Shown: positions 25,944 to 35,919, counted from the stretch's first letter. The stretch: DNA of 54,587 bases from an uncultured Oscillospiraceae bacterium (GCA_910579125.1 CAJTTH010000019.1:1-54587), one strand, 5' to 3'. Notes: generated by a model not told the origin, from the sequence alone. Made by a program: numbers and translations.

Positions 25944-26247
25944 GCATATATTATTCGGTGAGAACAAGTCGGAATTCGGCTGCTTTTTTGAGGTCGTTTC
26001 GGCAGTTTTTTCGCGAGTTGAAAATACACGGATTTTTTAAGGCGCGGCAGTTTTGAGAAAGCGCATAACAATAACGATAATACGGATTTTGCATTTTGTA
26101 AAAGCGGTTCAAAAAAAGGGGTGTTTTTTGAAGTTAAAACCGCATAATTTCGGCGGCGGTTTTGTCGACCCAAAAAGGCAGCAAAATTTACTTCAAAAAA
26201 CCTATCGACGGGAAATGTAATTATACGGGACGCGGAAGGGTAATACT
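25944..26247. other. 304-bp gap inside the Ter cluster
   Basis: AT-rich spacer without a supported gene. It carries an 8-bp perfect stem AAAACCGC (26136-26143) / GCGGTTTT (26156-26163) that could be a terminator separating VWA-PP2C from the kinase and later genes, and several homopolymer runs. The kinase may therefore have its own promoter, which I cannot locate surely. Confidence 0.45.
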
Positions 26248-27732
26248 ATGAGAAGCGGCGAAGTGCTCACTGCCACTCTGGAGAACGGCAGTCAAATTCA
26301 ATACGTTTATGACGCAAACGCACCGCGCGGCGGCATGAAGCACACTTTTTTCACGCCCGACAAGCGCTTTGCGGTGCAGTTTTTCAACGATCCGCGTGAT
26401 TCTCAAAATCCGCGCTTACAGGATCGTATCCGCACCATTGTCGGGATATACAATCCCACGCTCTCGGAAGCGGACGGCGGAGCGCTCGGCAACACCGAAA
26501 AGACCGCCGAGTATTTCCGACAGCGGTTCTGCTGGCCTGTGGCTATCGTCAACAGTCCCGAATTCGGGATCGTTTGCCCGACCTATCCGAGCAACTTCTT
26601 TTTCGGAGCGGGTGCGTCAACGGTGCTGAATTTAACAGGCAAGGACAAAAAGTCCAACTGGTTCACGGGGCGCAACCGCAAGTATCTAGAGCCTTCCGAA
26701 CGCGGCGATTTCCGCACCATGCTCAAAACCGCAATTGGTCTTGCGCGGACGATACGGCGAATGCATCAGGCGGGTCTCGCGCACTCCGATTTATCGTGTA
26801 ACAACGTGCTTATAGATCCGAAAAGCGGCTCTGCCGTTGTGATCGACATTGATTCTCTGGTAGTGCCGAACAAGTACGCGCCCGAGGTTGTCGGAACGCG
26901 CGGCTATATTGCACCCGAGGTTCTGGCGACGCTGGCACTCGACTACAATAATCCCGGGCGTGCGTTGCCGTGCGTGCAGACCGATCTTCACGCACTGCCC
27001 GTGCTAATCTACGAGTACCTGTTCTTCCGTCACCCGCTTATCGGTCCGAAAGTTTATTCGGCAGCAAGCGCGGAGGAGGACGATTTTCTGGCGCTTGGCG
27101 AAAAGGCGACGTTCATCGAAAATCCCGACGACCGTTCCAACAGACCGCCCGATCTCGACGTGACAATTCAGTCACTGTCAAAGGGCTTGGAGAAGCTGTT
27201 TTTGAGGGCTTTCGTCGACGGACTTCACAATCCCTCCGAACGACCCGCAGCAATGGAGTGGGAAACCGAGCTTTTAAGGGCTTGGGACAGGCTCGTACCT
27301 TGCGCCAATCCCAAGTGCGAGAAAAAGTGGTTCATTCTGCGCGACGAGCTTTCTCCCGTTTGCCCGTTCTGCGGAACGCGCACGGCGGGCAAGATAATCC
27401 GTCTCGGCTTCAAGAGCGAAATGCGCGGAAAAAAGGGCGTTTACCGCGGCAAGAGCGAGGTCATTGTTTACGACAAAATGCCGCTGTTCGATTGGCATGT
27501 ATTTTCGAACGTTCACAACGATGAAAAAGCCGACCCGTCAATGCGTGCGTATATCGCGTATTACAACGGAATGTGGCTGCTCGTCAACAACGGCATCGAG
27601 GGTATGACGTCGCCGTCCGGACGGCTTGTTCCCAAAGGGAGCGCGGTAGAATTAAAGAACATGGCGATGTTCCGTATGAGCAGCAAGGAAAACGGTCTGC
27701 TGTGCGAAACGACGATCATCGGCAACGCTTAA
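26248..27732 (+). CDS. Atypical protein kinase with C-terminal zinc ribbon (TerY-P triad)
   Basis: 494 aa, GGAAGGG site before the ATG. The catalytic loop HSDLSCNN (179-186) replaces the usual HRDLKxxN, and the metal motif is DID (200-202) instead of DFG. RGYIAPEVL is the APE-equivalent. A lysine candidate lies near the start of the fold (DKRFAVQFF). After the kinase, four Cys (CANPKC and CPFC, from about 352 to 375) form a zinc ribbon. The last about 100 residues form a beta-rich, FHA-like domain (weak). Together with the VWA and PP2C proteins it makes the TerY-P phosphorylation triad. Confidence 0.85.
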   Translation: MRSGEVLTATLENGSQIQYVYDANAPRGGMKHTFFTPDKRFAVQFFNDPRDSQNPRLQDRIRTIVGIYNPTLSEADGGALGNTEKTAEYFRQRFCWPVAIVNSPEFGIVCPTYPSNFFFGAGASTVLNLTGKDKKSNWFTGRNRKYLEPSERGDFRTMLKTAIGLARTIRRMHQAGLAHSDLSCNNVLIDPKSGSAVVIDIDSLVVPNKYAPEVVGTRGYIAPEVLATLALDYNNPGRALPCVQTDLHALPVLIYEYLFFRHPLIGPKVYSAASAEEDDFLALGEKATFIENPDDRSNRPPDLDVTIQSLSKGLEKLFLRAFVDGLHNPSERPAAMEWETELLRAWDRLVPCANPKCEKKWFILRDELSPVCPFCGTRTAGKIIRLGFKSEMRGKKGVYRGKSEVIVYDKMPLFDWHVFSNVHNDEKADPSMRAYIAYYNGMWLLVNNGIEGMTSPSGRLVPKGSAVELKNMAMFRMSSKENGLLCETTIIGNA

Positions 27733-27801
27733 CGCGAAATTATGCCAAAATGTGGCTTTGACATAACGAAATATATCCACTGTAAAGAAAGGAAACTGCA
27801 A

Positions 27802-30537
27802 ATGAAAAAATTCGGTCTGACAGACAAGGAGGTTGCCGAAAGCAAGGCAAAATACGGCGACAATTCAATGACGGAGCAGGCTCACGAGAGCTTCTGGGAT
27901 AAGCTGAAGGGCAACCTCGGCGACCCCATGATAAAGATACTGATCGTGGCGCTGCTTATCAATGTCGTGCTCTCGGTGCTCGGTTACACGGGCGTTATCA
28001 AGGAGGGCGCTCCCGAGTGGTTTGAGCCGCTTGGCATTTTTGTGGCGATCTGTCTTGCGACGCTCGTTTCGACGTTCTCGGAGTACCGCAACGAGAACGC
28101 GTTCCAGAAGCTCCAGGAGGAAGCATCGCGCATTCTGGTGAAAACGTACCGCAACGGCGTTATCGCCGAGGTCGCGATAAACGACATCGTTGTCGGCGAC
28201 GCTATCCTGCTCCAGTCGGGCGATAAGATCCCCGCGGACGGTATCATCATCGACGGCGACATAAAGGTTGACCAATCCGTACTGAACGGCGAAAGCCGCG
28301 AGGCGAAAAAGCGCGCGATCCCCGAGGGTTGGACGGACACCGACGAAAACACCGATTTTGACAGCGAATACAAGGTTTACCGCGGCGCGGTGGTGTGCTC
28401 GGGCAACGCGACAATGCAAGTCACGGTTGTAGGTGACAAATCGGTCTACGGCAAGATCGCAAGCGAGCTCCAGACGGACGACGACCGCGAAACTCCCTTG
28501 AAAGTCAAGCTCGGCAAGCTGGCGGACGGCATTTCCAAGTTCGGCTACATCGGCGGTATCGCGATAGCTGTTGCAATGCTGGCTAAGACCATTCTGTTTG
28601 ATACGGGTTTCGATCCCATGGAGTTCCTTGCTCCGGGCGGAGTTTTCGCGTGGGCGGCTCTGCTTGAAGCGGTAATTCAGGCGGTCATGCTGGCGGTTAT
28701 AATCATCGTTATGGCGGTTCCCGAGGGTCTGCCGCTGATGATCGCGATAGTTTCCGCGCAGAATATGGGCAAAATGCTCAAAGACAACGTACTCGTGCGC
28801 AAGGTCGCGGGTATCGAGACCGCAGGCTCGCTGAACATTCTGTTCTCCGACAAGACGGGTACGATCACTAAGGGCAAGCTCGAGGCGATCAACTTTATTG
28901 ACGGCGCGGTCAACGAGTACAAGACCTTTGACGATATCGGCGGAAAGCTCGGCGATCTGCTGTCGCTTTCCATACACAAAAATACGCTTTCAATAATCTC
29001 GGGCGAGGGCAAGGACAGACGCGTGCTCGGCGGAAACGCAACGGAGCGCGCTATTCTCGGCTACGCCATGAACACCGAATGCAAGGCGGTCGTTAAGGCG
29101 GTCGGGAATATCCCGTTCAACTCCACGAACAAGTACTCGGCGACACAGGTCGAGGGCGAATATGACCTCTCGCTCATCAAGGGCGCGCCTGAAAAGATCT
29201 TGCAGCGCTGCTCACACTACTATGACAAGGACGGCAAGAAGCATCCGTTCGATATGAAGCAACTCAATTCGAAGATAGACGAACTCGCGAACCGCGCTAT
29301 CCGCGTTCTGGCGGTGGCGACCTCCGAAGACGCGCTCGGCGAGGAATCGCTCCCCGAGGGGAACAACTGGACGCTTGTGGGCTGTCTGGGCATACGCGAC
29401 GAGGTTCGTCCCGAATCCGTTACCGCTATCAAGGAGGTAAAGGGCGCGGGCGTTCAGGTCGTTATGATAACAGGCGACCGCAAAGAAACAGCCGTGGCTA
29501 TCGCGAAAGAGGCGGGGCTTATCGACTCCGACAGCAACCTCATGCTCACGTCCGATGAGCTTGCTAAGATGTCCGACGACGAGATCAAGGCAAAGATCAA
29601 GGATATACGTGTTATCGCGCGTGCGCTGCCCTCCGACAAGAGTCGTCTGGTACGTCTCGCGCAGGAGCTTGACCTCGTAGCGGGTATGACGGGCGACGGC
29701 GTAAACGACTCCCCTGCCCTCAAGAAAGCCGACGTCGGCTTCGCAATGGGCGGCGGCACGGAGGTCGCGAAAGAAGCATCCGATATCGTCATTCTCGACG
29801 ACAATTTCAACTCTATCGACCGCGCGATACTCTACGGACGCACGATCTTCAATTCGATACGCAAGTTTATCGTATTCCAGTTGACTATCAACGTAGCGGC
29901 GGTTCTGGTTTCGTTCATCTGTCCGCTTATCGGCGTGGCAAATCCGCTGTCCGTTATCCAGATCCTGTGGGTGAACCTTGTAATGGATACGCTCGCGGCG
30001 CTTGCGTTCGGCGGTGAACCCGCCCTCGAGCGTTTCATGAAAGAAATGCCGAAACGCCGCAACGAGCCTATCATCAGCAAGTATATGATGTCGGAGATCA
30101 TCGTTGGCGCGGGCTGGACGTTTATCCTGTCGGTCGTAATGCTGATACTCGGCTCGTTCCCGACCGACAGTACAACGAGCTTCCTCGAACAGTGGGGTCT
30201 GCTGCGTGACGATATGGCAGCGGGCTTCGGCGAACCGCACGCAATACTCCACACGGCGTACTTTGCGTTCTTCATCTTTATCGCGGTATTCAACGCGTTC
30301 AACGCGCGCACCGACCGCATGAACCTGTTCGACAACCTGGGCAAAAACAAGGGCTTTTTGACTGTATTCGGCATTATCGCCGTGGTACAGATATTGATGA
30401 CCTATCTCGGCAGAGGTATCCTCTCGGGTTGGGGACTTAATGCTGTCGAGTGGCTTGTAGTGCTTATTCCGGCTATTTCGATAATCCCGATAGATCTTAT
30501 CAGGAAAGCTATCGCAAACGGTTCAACAAAAAATTAA
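27802..30537 (+). CDS. Calcium-type P-type ATPase
   Basis: 911 aa from the ATG at 27802 (AAAGGA site; an upstream ATG at 27742 lacks one). Cation-ATPase N domain, actuator loop with LNGESREAKK, phosphorylation motif DKTGT (Asp350), MITGDRKETA, hinge MTGDGVNDSPALKKADVGFAMG, and about ten membrane helices with VPEGLPLM in M4, the SERCA/PMCA-type calcium-site helix. It should export Ca2+ from the cytoplasm. TerD-type proteins bind calcium, so its place between the kinase and terD is probably functional rather than accidental. Confidence 0.92.
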   Translation: MKKFGLTDKEVAESKAKYGDNSMTEQAHESFWDKLKGNLGDPMIKILIVALLINVVLSVLGYTGVIKEGAPEWFEPLGIFVAICLATLVSTFSEYRNENAFQKLQEEASRILVKTYRNGVIAEVAINDIVVGDAILLQSGDKIPADGIIIDGDIKVDQSVLNGESREAKKRAIPEGWTDTDENTDFDSEYKVYRGAVVCSGNATMQVTVVGDKSVYGKIASELQTDDDRETPLKVKLGKLADGISKFGYIGGIAIAVAMLAKTILFDTGFDPMEFLAPGGVFAWAALLEAVIQAVMLAVIIIVMAVPEGLPLMIAIVSAQNMGKMLKDNVLVRKVAGIETAGSLNILFSDKTGTITKGKLEAINFIDGAVNEYKTFDDIGGKLGDLLSLSIHKNTLSIISGEGKDRRVLGGNATERAILGYAMNTECKAVVKAVGNIPFNSTNKYSATQVEGEYDLSLIKGAPEKILQRCSHYYDKDGKKHPFDMKQLNSKIDELANRAIRVLAVATSEDALGEESLPEGNNWTLVGCLGIRDEVRPESVTAIKEVKGAGVQVVMITGDRKETAVAIAKEAGLIDSDSNLMLTSDELAKMSDDEIKAKIKDIRVIARALPSDKSRLVRLAQELDLVAGMTGDGVNDSPALKKADVGFAMGGGTEVAKEASDIVILDDNFNSIDRAILYGRTIFNSIRKFIVFQLTINVAAVLVSFICPLIGVANPLSVIQILWVNLVMDTLAALAFGGEPALERFMKEMPKRRNEPIISKYMMSEIIVGAGWTFILSVVMLILGSFPTDSTTSFLEQWGLLRDDMAAGFGEPHAILHTAYFAFFIFIAVFNAFNARTDRMNLFDNLGKNKGFLTVFGIIAVVQILMTYLGRGILSGWGLNAVEWLVVLIPAISIIPIDLIRKAIANGSTKN

Positions 30538-30655
30538 CGTAAGCAAAGCGAGCAGGCGTACTAGGTATTTAAGCGAAGCGGAAATATCTTCTACGGCGGG
30601 GGGAATCCGTAGGATTTCCCTGACTGCGAGCGTTTTAAATAAGGAGGAAATAATT
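30538..30655 (+). promoter_or_regulatory. Spacer with two overlapping hairpins before terD
   Basis: CTACGG (30591-30596) can pair with CCGTAG (30607-30612), or GGGAATCC (30601-30608) with GGATTTCCC (30612-30620). The two stems exclude each other and end about 25 bases before the terD ribosome site (AAGGAGG). A regulatory switch is possible; a repeat relic is equally possible. Confidence 0.35.
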
Positions 30656-31240
30656 ATGGCAGTAAATCTTTCTAAGGGTCAGCGCGTAAGCCTTGACAAA
30701 TCGGTAACCATGGCGCGTATCGGCTTGGGCTGGGACACCAACCGCTACGACGGCGGTCAGGACTTCGATCTTGACGCGTGCGTGTTCCTGCTGGGCGCCA
30801 ACGGCAAGGTCATCAAGGACGAGGACTTCGTATTCTACAACAACCTCACCGCGAGAAACGGCGCTGTAACGCATACGGGCGACAACAGAACCGGCGAGGG
30901 CGATGGCGACGACGAGGCAATTATCATCGACTTCTCCAAGGTTCCCGCGGAGATCGAAAAGATTGCGGTCACGGTTACAATCTTTGACGCGGAGCAGAAG
31001 CACCAGAATTTCGGTCAGGTCTCCAACTCGTATGTGCGCGTTGTCAAGATAGACACTCCCGACGACATAGGCGGCGAGGAGGTGCTGCGTTTCGATCTCG
31101 TTGAGGAATTTTCCATTGAAACGGCGCTTGTAGTATGCGAAATTTACCGCTACAACGGCGACTGGAAGTTCAACGCTGTCGCTGCGGGCTATCAGGGCGG
31201 TCTTGAGGCTCTTTGCAGAGCTTACGGCGTGAACGTATAA
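30656..31240 (+). CDS. terD: TerD-family calcium-binding stress protein
   Basis: 194 aa, full length for TerD (about 192). It begins MAVNLSKGQRVSLDK; the calcium-binding region DFDLDACVFLL and the GDNRTGEGDGDDE loop are intact, and it ends with AAGYQGGLEALCRAYGVNV as in the family. TerD proteins bind Ca2+ and are linked to tellurite, phage and envelope stress resistance; a precise mechanism is not known. AAGGAGG precedes the ATG. Confidence 0.96.
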   Translation: MAVNLSKGQRVSLDKSVTMARIGLGWDTNRYDGGQDFDLDACVFLLGANGKVIKDEDFVFYNNLTARNGAVTHTGDNRTGEGDGDDEAIIIDFSKVPAEIEKIAVTVTIFDAEQKHQNFGQVSNSYVRVVKIDTPDDIGGEEVLRFDLVEEFSIETALVVCEIYRYNGDWKFNAVAAGYQGGLEALCRAYGVNV

Positions 31241-31273
31241 TTAGGCCGAAAAAATTTAAAGGAGGCGGGGCTT

Positions 31274-32509
31274 GTGGATATTAAGCAGATCATTGCAAAC
31301 GCATCGGTGGGAGCGTCGGTTACGCTGCCGTCGGGCGAGTTTGAGGGTCCGCTGGTGATCAGCAAGCCCCTTCACCTTATCGGCAAAAACACCACTATAT
31401 GGGCGAAAAAATCACCCGTTATCGAAATAAATTCAAACGGCGTAACTATCGAGAATATCCGCGCGGAGCTTACCGAGGGCGGCGTCAACGATACGGCTGT
31501 AATAGCAAACGTTCTTGCGTCTGCCAAGGATATCGAGGTGCTCGGCGGAGTTCGCGGATTTGGCGCAGAGGACGGTTTTTTCGATGTGCCGCGCACTATT
31601 GAACTTGGCGAATTTGCCGCAGAGAGCGTGAACACGTTTACGCTTGCCGTGAACGTTCCCGACAAAACCGAGATAGTATGCGGAATGCGCGAGGTCACTT
31701 TTTCGCCGAACGTGCTTTCGGCGGGAAGAAACAAGCTCACCGTTACCGTTTCGGGAATTTCGGCGCAGACATACCTGTATGCCGAAGCACTGTTCAAGAC
31801 GAAATTCACGCGCAGAATTTACCTTACGGGCAGACCGAAAACGGATATTCCGTGTGCGGAAAAAAAGCCGGTCTACACCGCTCCGGAACGCGATTTTACA
31901 CACGCGTCGCAATTGCCCGAACCGATAAGTTCGCCTGCCGCAACAGACGTTATCTCAATGACGAGAACACCCGACACATCGCTCCCCGCGCTTGATATGA
32001 AACGCGGTCAGCGTGTTTCGCTGTCTCAATACATAGGCAGCCGCTTTGACATTTTTTTCACGTGCGAAAAGCCGCGCGGTTTTGAGATCGACCCGTATGT
32101 GTTTCTCCTCGGGGAGGACGAGCAGTCGCTTGGCGATTCGGGACTGATCTTCTTCGGAAATGAGCGCTCCGAGAACGGAGAGGCGGTCTACGTCCCCGCA
32201 GACGGGCATATTGAGATCGACCTTGCAAAGACGGATTTCAGGGTGCGGCGCATTACACTGGCGTATTCGATTTACGCGGGCGATACGCAGAAGAGCTTCT
32301 CGTCGGTGAGAACGCCGCGCGTGTCTATAAGAGCGGGCGGAGAGCGCGTTTCGTTCGTTATGGACGGGCTTACCTCGGAGGCTACCGTCGTGGCTATGGA
32401 GTTTTATCTGTACAAGGGCGAGTGGAAAATTTCGGCAGTAGGCGCGGGGTATAAGGACGGTATGGCTAAGCTGTGCAACCGTTACGGCATCGAGGTCGTG
32501 GACGAATAA
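31274..32509 (+). CDS. Beta-helix-like region fused to a degenerate TerD domain
   Basis: 411 aa from a GTG at 31274 (AAAGGAGG upstream). Residues about 1-110 look like a short parallel beta-helix: LPSGEFEGPLVISKPLHLIG, then IEINSNGVTIENIRAEL. A second beta-rich region (about 110-190) and a Pro-rich linker follow. From about 235 there is a TerD-like domain starting DMKRGQRVSLSQYIG. Its calcium motif reads EIDPYVFLL instead of DLDACVFLL, so metal binding may be altered. It ends AGYKDGMAKLCNRYG, parallel to the TerD just upstream, so the domain probably arose by duplication and fusion. Confidence 0.85.
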   Translation: MDIKQIIANASVGASVTLPSGEFEGPLVISKPLHLIGKNTTIWAKKSPVIEINSNGVTIENIRAELTEGGVNDTAVIANVLASAKDIEVLGGVRGFGAEDGFFDVPRTIELGEFAAESVNTFTLAVNVPDKTEIVCGMREVTFSPNVLSAGRNKLTVTVSGISAQTYLYAEALFKTKFTRRIYLTGRPKTDIPCAEKKPVYTAPERDFTHASQLPEPISSPAATDVISMTRTPDTSLPALDMKRGQRVSLSQYIGSRFDIFFTCEKPRGFEIDPYVFLLGEDEQSLGDSGLIFFGNERSENGEAVYVPADGHIEIDLAKTDFRVRRITLAYSIYAGDTQKSFSSVRTPRVSIRAGGERVSFVMDGLTSEATVVAMEFYLYKGEWKISAVGAGYKDGMAKLCNRYGIEVVDE

Positions 32510-32533
32510 ATTCTCATCAAGGGGGAACAAGCA

Positions 32534-34705
32534 TTGGAGTTTACGAGATATGTCGGGTATGACAATGCCGACGGTTTTCGGGGATTCTTAATTGAACAGT
32601 TTGTCGCGGCTCAGCAAGGCGGGCTGTTCTTTAAAGAGAAACTGCCGCTTGCGACCACCGACGAAATATCCAAGGCGGCGGAGTACACCGCGTCGAGCTT
32701 TGAAAACGCGGAGGATATCAAGCGCGGACTGGATATGTTTCTGCATAAGGCGAACATACCGTGCGACAGCGCAAAACTCGCCGAAATAATGGCGAAAGCG
32801 GTCGCGGAATGCGGCGCGAACAAAAAGAATACTTATTTTGTGGTACTGTGCTGGCTGATAAAATATCTGGGTGCGAGACCGAATACGGTATTGTATATAG
32901 GCTCGGCGACGCTTCGCGAGCTTTACTTTCTGTATATGCTCAGCTCGGCGGGCGTTAAGGTCACGGTCGTGAGCTACGGGCTGGACGCGGATTTCAACAA
33001 GTTCCCGTATAAGAATGATATTACGGTAAAGGGCGGGCGGAATACCGCGCCCATACAGATCGACTTCGGGAAAATCGACCTCTCAAAAGAGGCGAAGCTC
33101 GCCGAAATGCGCGCCGAGGGCGAGCGCGTGAGCGGTCTGGTAAAGCGGCTCGACACGACGGCGGCAGGTATTTTCGAGGACGTTCTCAAGGACAGACGGT
33201 CGCGCGTTATCGGAAACGGCGGCGTTTTTACCGAGGACGGCGAGATACCCGTTTATTCGGCAGCGCTGATAGGTTTTGACGAGGAGACCGTGTACACTAA
33301 TATGCTCGTCAAATTCAAGGAGAGCTTTGCGGGAATGAAAAAGCAGCTTATCTTTATCGAGAAGCCGCTTGAAAATCCCAACGCCGACGAGGTCAAGGCG
33401 CTCGGGAGCGTTCCTCGGACAAGCACCTCAGAGATGATCGACGCGCTCGCAATGCAGATAACGCTAAGCGGCGACGCTGCACGGACGGCACTCGCGAGGA
33501 AAACCCTTGTGGAACTTTTGAACGAGTTAAACACGGGCAATCAGACGGTCGTGCTGAACTACGGCAACAAGCTGATTACGTGGCTGTACCGCTGCACTCA
33601 GGCGCGGAAATACGCCGTTCGGTACGAGGATATCCCCGTGATACTGTACTATGGCGATATATCGCAGTCGGAGATGTATTTTCTGAACTTTATGTCGCGG
33701 TGCGGCTTTGACACGGTGTACATCTCGCCAAACAAAAAAAATTCCGCGCTCGTTATTGACAAGAATATCGGAGGCAGAATGCAGATATTTGAGCTGCCGC
33801 AAAGCAAGGAAAGCGGAACTTATCCCAACAAGGCAATCAAGATGAAAGTAGCGACGGTGGCGTATTCCGCCGAGCGCGATCTCGATACCATGCTGTACGG
33901 CGGCGATACGGGAATTTACAGGAGCTTCCAGTTCCCGAACAGCCAGTCGGTCACGCTGAAAACCACTTTCGAGGAGATATCTATCCTGTGGAAACAGGAG
34001 GCACGTTTCAGAACGGGCTTTACGACAGCAGGAAATCTGGTTTCCGTGCCGAACATCTTCGCCAAGATAAGCGGTGTAGAGGACGGCAATCTGGGAAACT
34101 ACTGGGAGGACGTGCGGCAGAAGCTCACTCCCGATACGTTCCTTATTGTCAAGGAGAAAAATCCCGCCGAAACGCCCGTGGAGGACTTGTCCGTTTACCG
34201 CCAATTCTACCGAAACGGACAGTACGATTTCGAGAAATTCAAGGCGAGCACGCTGAATAAATTCAGCTATCTGCCCGACCGGACGCAGGACTTGCTGTTC
34301 TACAAGCTGCAGGAGGTAGTTTCAAGCGGTTTTTTGAAGCTGGAGGGCGACGAGCTGATGTGCAGTGTACTCAACCACGGTATGAGCCTTCCCAAAAAGT
34401 TTACGCAGACGATCCAGCGTTTCGATTTTACGCGGACTATCCCGAAATTGATATACATTGACGCGGTCGAGGACACGTTCTTGCTCTGGGAGTGCATACA
34501 TCTTGTACTATGCAATCTGATAGGCTTTGACATACTCATATACACGCCGACGGGCTACAAAAATCTTGAGACTTATGTTTCGTCGGATGCGTTTGAAGAG
34601 CATATAATGAATCAATTTTTATATGACGTGGAGGTTCCGAAGTTCAAAATACCCTCCGAGGAAAAGAGCGGCGGTTTTTTCGGAAAGCTGTTCGGAAAAC
34701 ATTAA
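32534..34705 (+). CDS. yceG: YceG-family tellurium/stress-resistance protein
   Basis: 723 aa from a TTG at 32534 behind GGGGGAAC. Matches the large cytoplasmic YceG protein found beside terD and telA in Bacillus (yceC-yceI). Two similar halves are suggested: LIKYLGARPNTVLYIGSATLR and WLYRCTQARKYAVRYEDIPV are followed by comparable alpha/beta segments (VTVVSYG, DTVYISPN). It has no membrane segments until a weak hydrophobic stretch near 640. Enzymatic activity is unknown; it is proposed to belong to a Ter-linked biosynthetic or signalling module. Confidence 0.82.
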   Translation: MEFTRYVGYDNADGFRGFLIEQFVAAQQGGLFFKEKLPLATTDEISKAAEYTASSFENAEDIKRGLDMFLHKANIPCDSAKLAEIMAKAVAECGANKKNTYFVVLCWLIKYLGARPNTVLYIGSATLRELYFLYMLSSAGVKVTVVSYGLDADFNKFPYKNDITVKGGRNTAPIQIDFGKIDLSKEAKLAEMRAEGERVSGLVKRLDTTAAGIFEDVLKDRRSRVIGNGGVFTEDGEIPVYSAALIGFDEETVYTNMLVKFKESFAGMKKQLIFIEKPLENPNADEVKALGSVPRTSTSEMIDALAMQITLSGDAARTALARKTLVELLNELNTGNQTVVLNYGNKLITWLYRCTQARKYAVRYEDIPVILYYGDISQSEMYFLNFMSRCGFDTVYISPNKKNSALVIDKNIGGRMQIFELPQSKESGTYPNKAIKMKVATVAYSAERDLDTMLYGGDTGIYRSFQFPNSQSVTLKTTFEEISILWKQEARFRTGFTTAGNLVSVPNIFAKISGVEDGNLGNYWEDVRQKLTPDTFLIVKEKNPAETPVEDLSVYRQFYRNGQYDFEKFKASTLNKFSYLPDRTQDLLFYKLQEVVSSGFLKLEGDELMCSVLNHGMSLPKKFTQTIQRFDFTRTIPKLIYIDAVEDTFLLWECIHLVLCNLIGFDILIYTPTGYKNLETYVSSDAFEEHIMNQFLYDVEVPKFKIPSEEKSGGFFGKLFGKH

Positions 34706-34737
34706 CGGCAGCACTCGCTGCAAGAAAGGACTAAAAA

Positions 34738-35919
34738 ATGGGATTACAATTCACACCCGGCGCGGCTGCCGCTCAACAGGCAAACACAGAGATCGAGACT
34801 ACGGCTGCTGCTGTTACCACAGCCGCTCCTACAACTTCTCCTGCTATTCTCGACGCTAAAATCGAGGAGGCGAAGAACTTCAACATCGTGGTAAAGACCG
34901 ACGAGATCAAACAGCAGCTCGCTACAAGCAAGGAGATCGACCAGCTCGTTTCCACTATCAACGTAAACGACAGCTCGACTATCGTTAAATTTGGCGCGGA
35001 GGCTGCCGACCAGATATCTCAGGCGTCCGATCAGGTGCTCAACTCCATGAGCATCGAGCAGATCAACGACACGGGCGTTATGCTGAAAAACCTCGCGGCT
35101 ATTATGGATCAATTCGACATCAAGGAAATTCAGGACGACAAGCCCGGTCTTTTCGGCAACCTCAAAAAGAAGCTCGAAAAGATACTCAACAAGTACGATA
35201 CCATGGGCAAGGAGATCGACAAAATCTACGTTCAGCTCAAGCAGTATGAGGTCGAGATAGAACAGGCGAACACCAAACTCGGCAATATGTACGAAGCAAA
35301 TCTCGGCTACTATCAGCAGCTTGTGAAGTATATCATGGCAGGCGAACAGGCTGTCAGGGAGCTTGACCAATTTATCGAGGAATACAAGGCTAAGGTCGAG
35401 GCAAACCCCGACGACGGCACTATCCGTATGGACCTGTCAAATTTGCAGCAAATGCGCGAAATACTTGATCAGCGCGTAATGGATCTGAAGATCGCCGAGA
35501 ACGTTGCTTTACAGACTGTTCCCATGCTGAAAACAATGGAGTATTCCAACCTCAATCTGGTGCGCAAGATAAACTCCGCGTTCATTATCACGATGCCCGT
35601 GTTCAAGCAGTCGCTCGCACAGGCTATTATGCTCAAGCGCCAGAAGATACAGGCGGATTCCCTTGCGGCGCTCGACGAAAAGACCAACGAAATGCTTATC
35701 AAGAACGCACAGAACACCGTCAACCAGTCCAAAATGGTGGCGGCAATGGCGGCGAACTCCTCCATTAAGGTGGAGACCCTCCAGCAGACATGGCAGACGA
35801 TCGTTAACGGAATTGACGAGGTACAGGCTATTCAGGATCAGGCGCGTGAGAAGCGTAAGCAGGACGCTGTTGCTCTTGAGCAGATCAAGACCGATTACAA
35901 GAAACGCATGAAAGCGTAA
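34738..35919 (+). CDS. telA: TelA-family toxic anion resistance protein
   Basis: 393 aa. After a Thr/Ala-rich start (about 1-40), a long helical protein with the TelA/YceH signature: LEKILNKYDTMGKEIDKIY, QLKQYEVEIEQANTKLG, and MQLK-type heptads, ending in ALEQIKTDYKKRMKA. TelA proteins are soluble and often encoded with TerD and YceG, as here. Last gene of the Ter cluster, followed by a terminator. Confidence 0.93.
   Translation: MGLQFTPGAAAAQQANTEIETTAAAVTTAAPTTSPAILDAKIEEAKNFNIVVKTDEIKQQLATSKEIDQLVSTINVNDSSTIVKFGAEAADQISQASDQVLNSMSIEQINDTGVMLKNLAAIMDQFDIKEIQDDKPGLFGNLKKKLEKILNKYDTMGKEIDKIYVQLKQYEVEIEQANTKLGNMYEANLGYYQQLVKYIMAGEQAVRELDQFIEEYKAKVEANPDDGTIRMDLSNLQQMREILDQRVMDLKIAENVALQTVPMLKTMEYSNLNLVRKINSAFIITMPVFKQSLAQAIMLKRQKIQADSLAALDEKTNEMLIKNAQNTVNQSKMVAAMAANSSIKVETLQQTWQTIVNGIDEVQAIQDQAREKRKQDAVALEQIKTDYKKRMKA

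Noticed and set aside
27865..28977. 370-codon minus frame opposite the P-type ATPase
   Set aside because: Shadow of a well-supported ATPase; no initiation signal.
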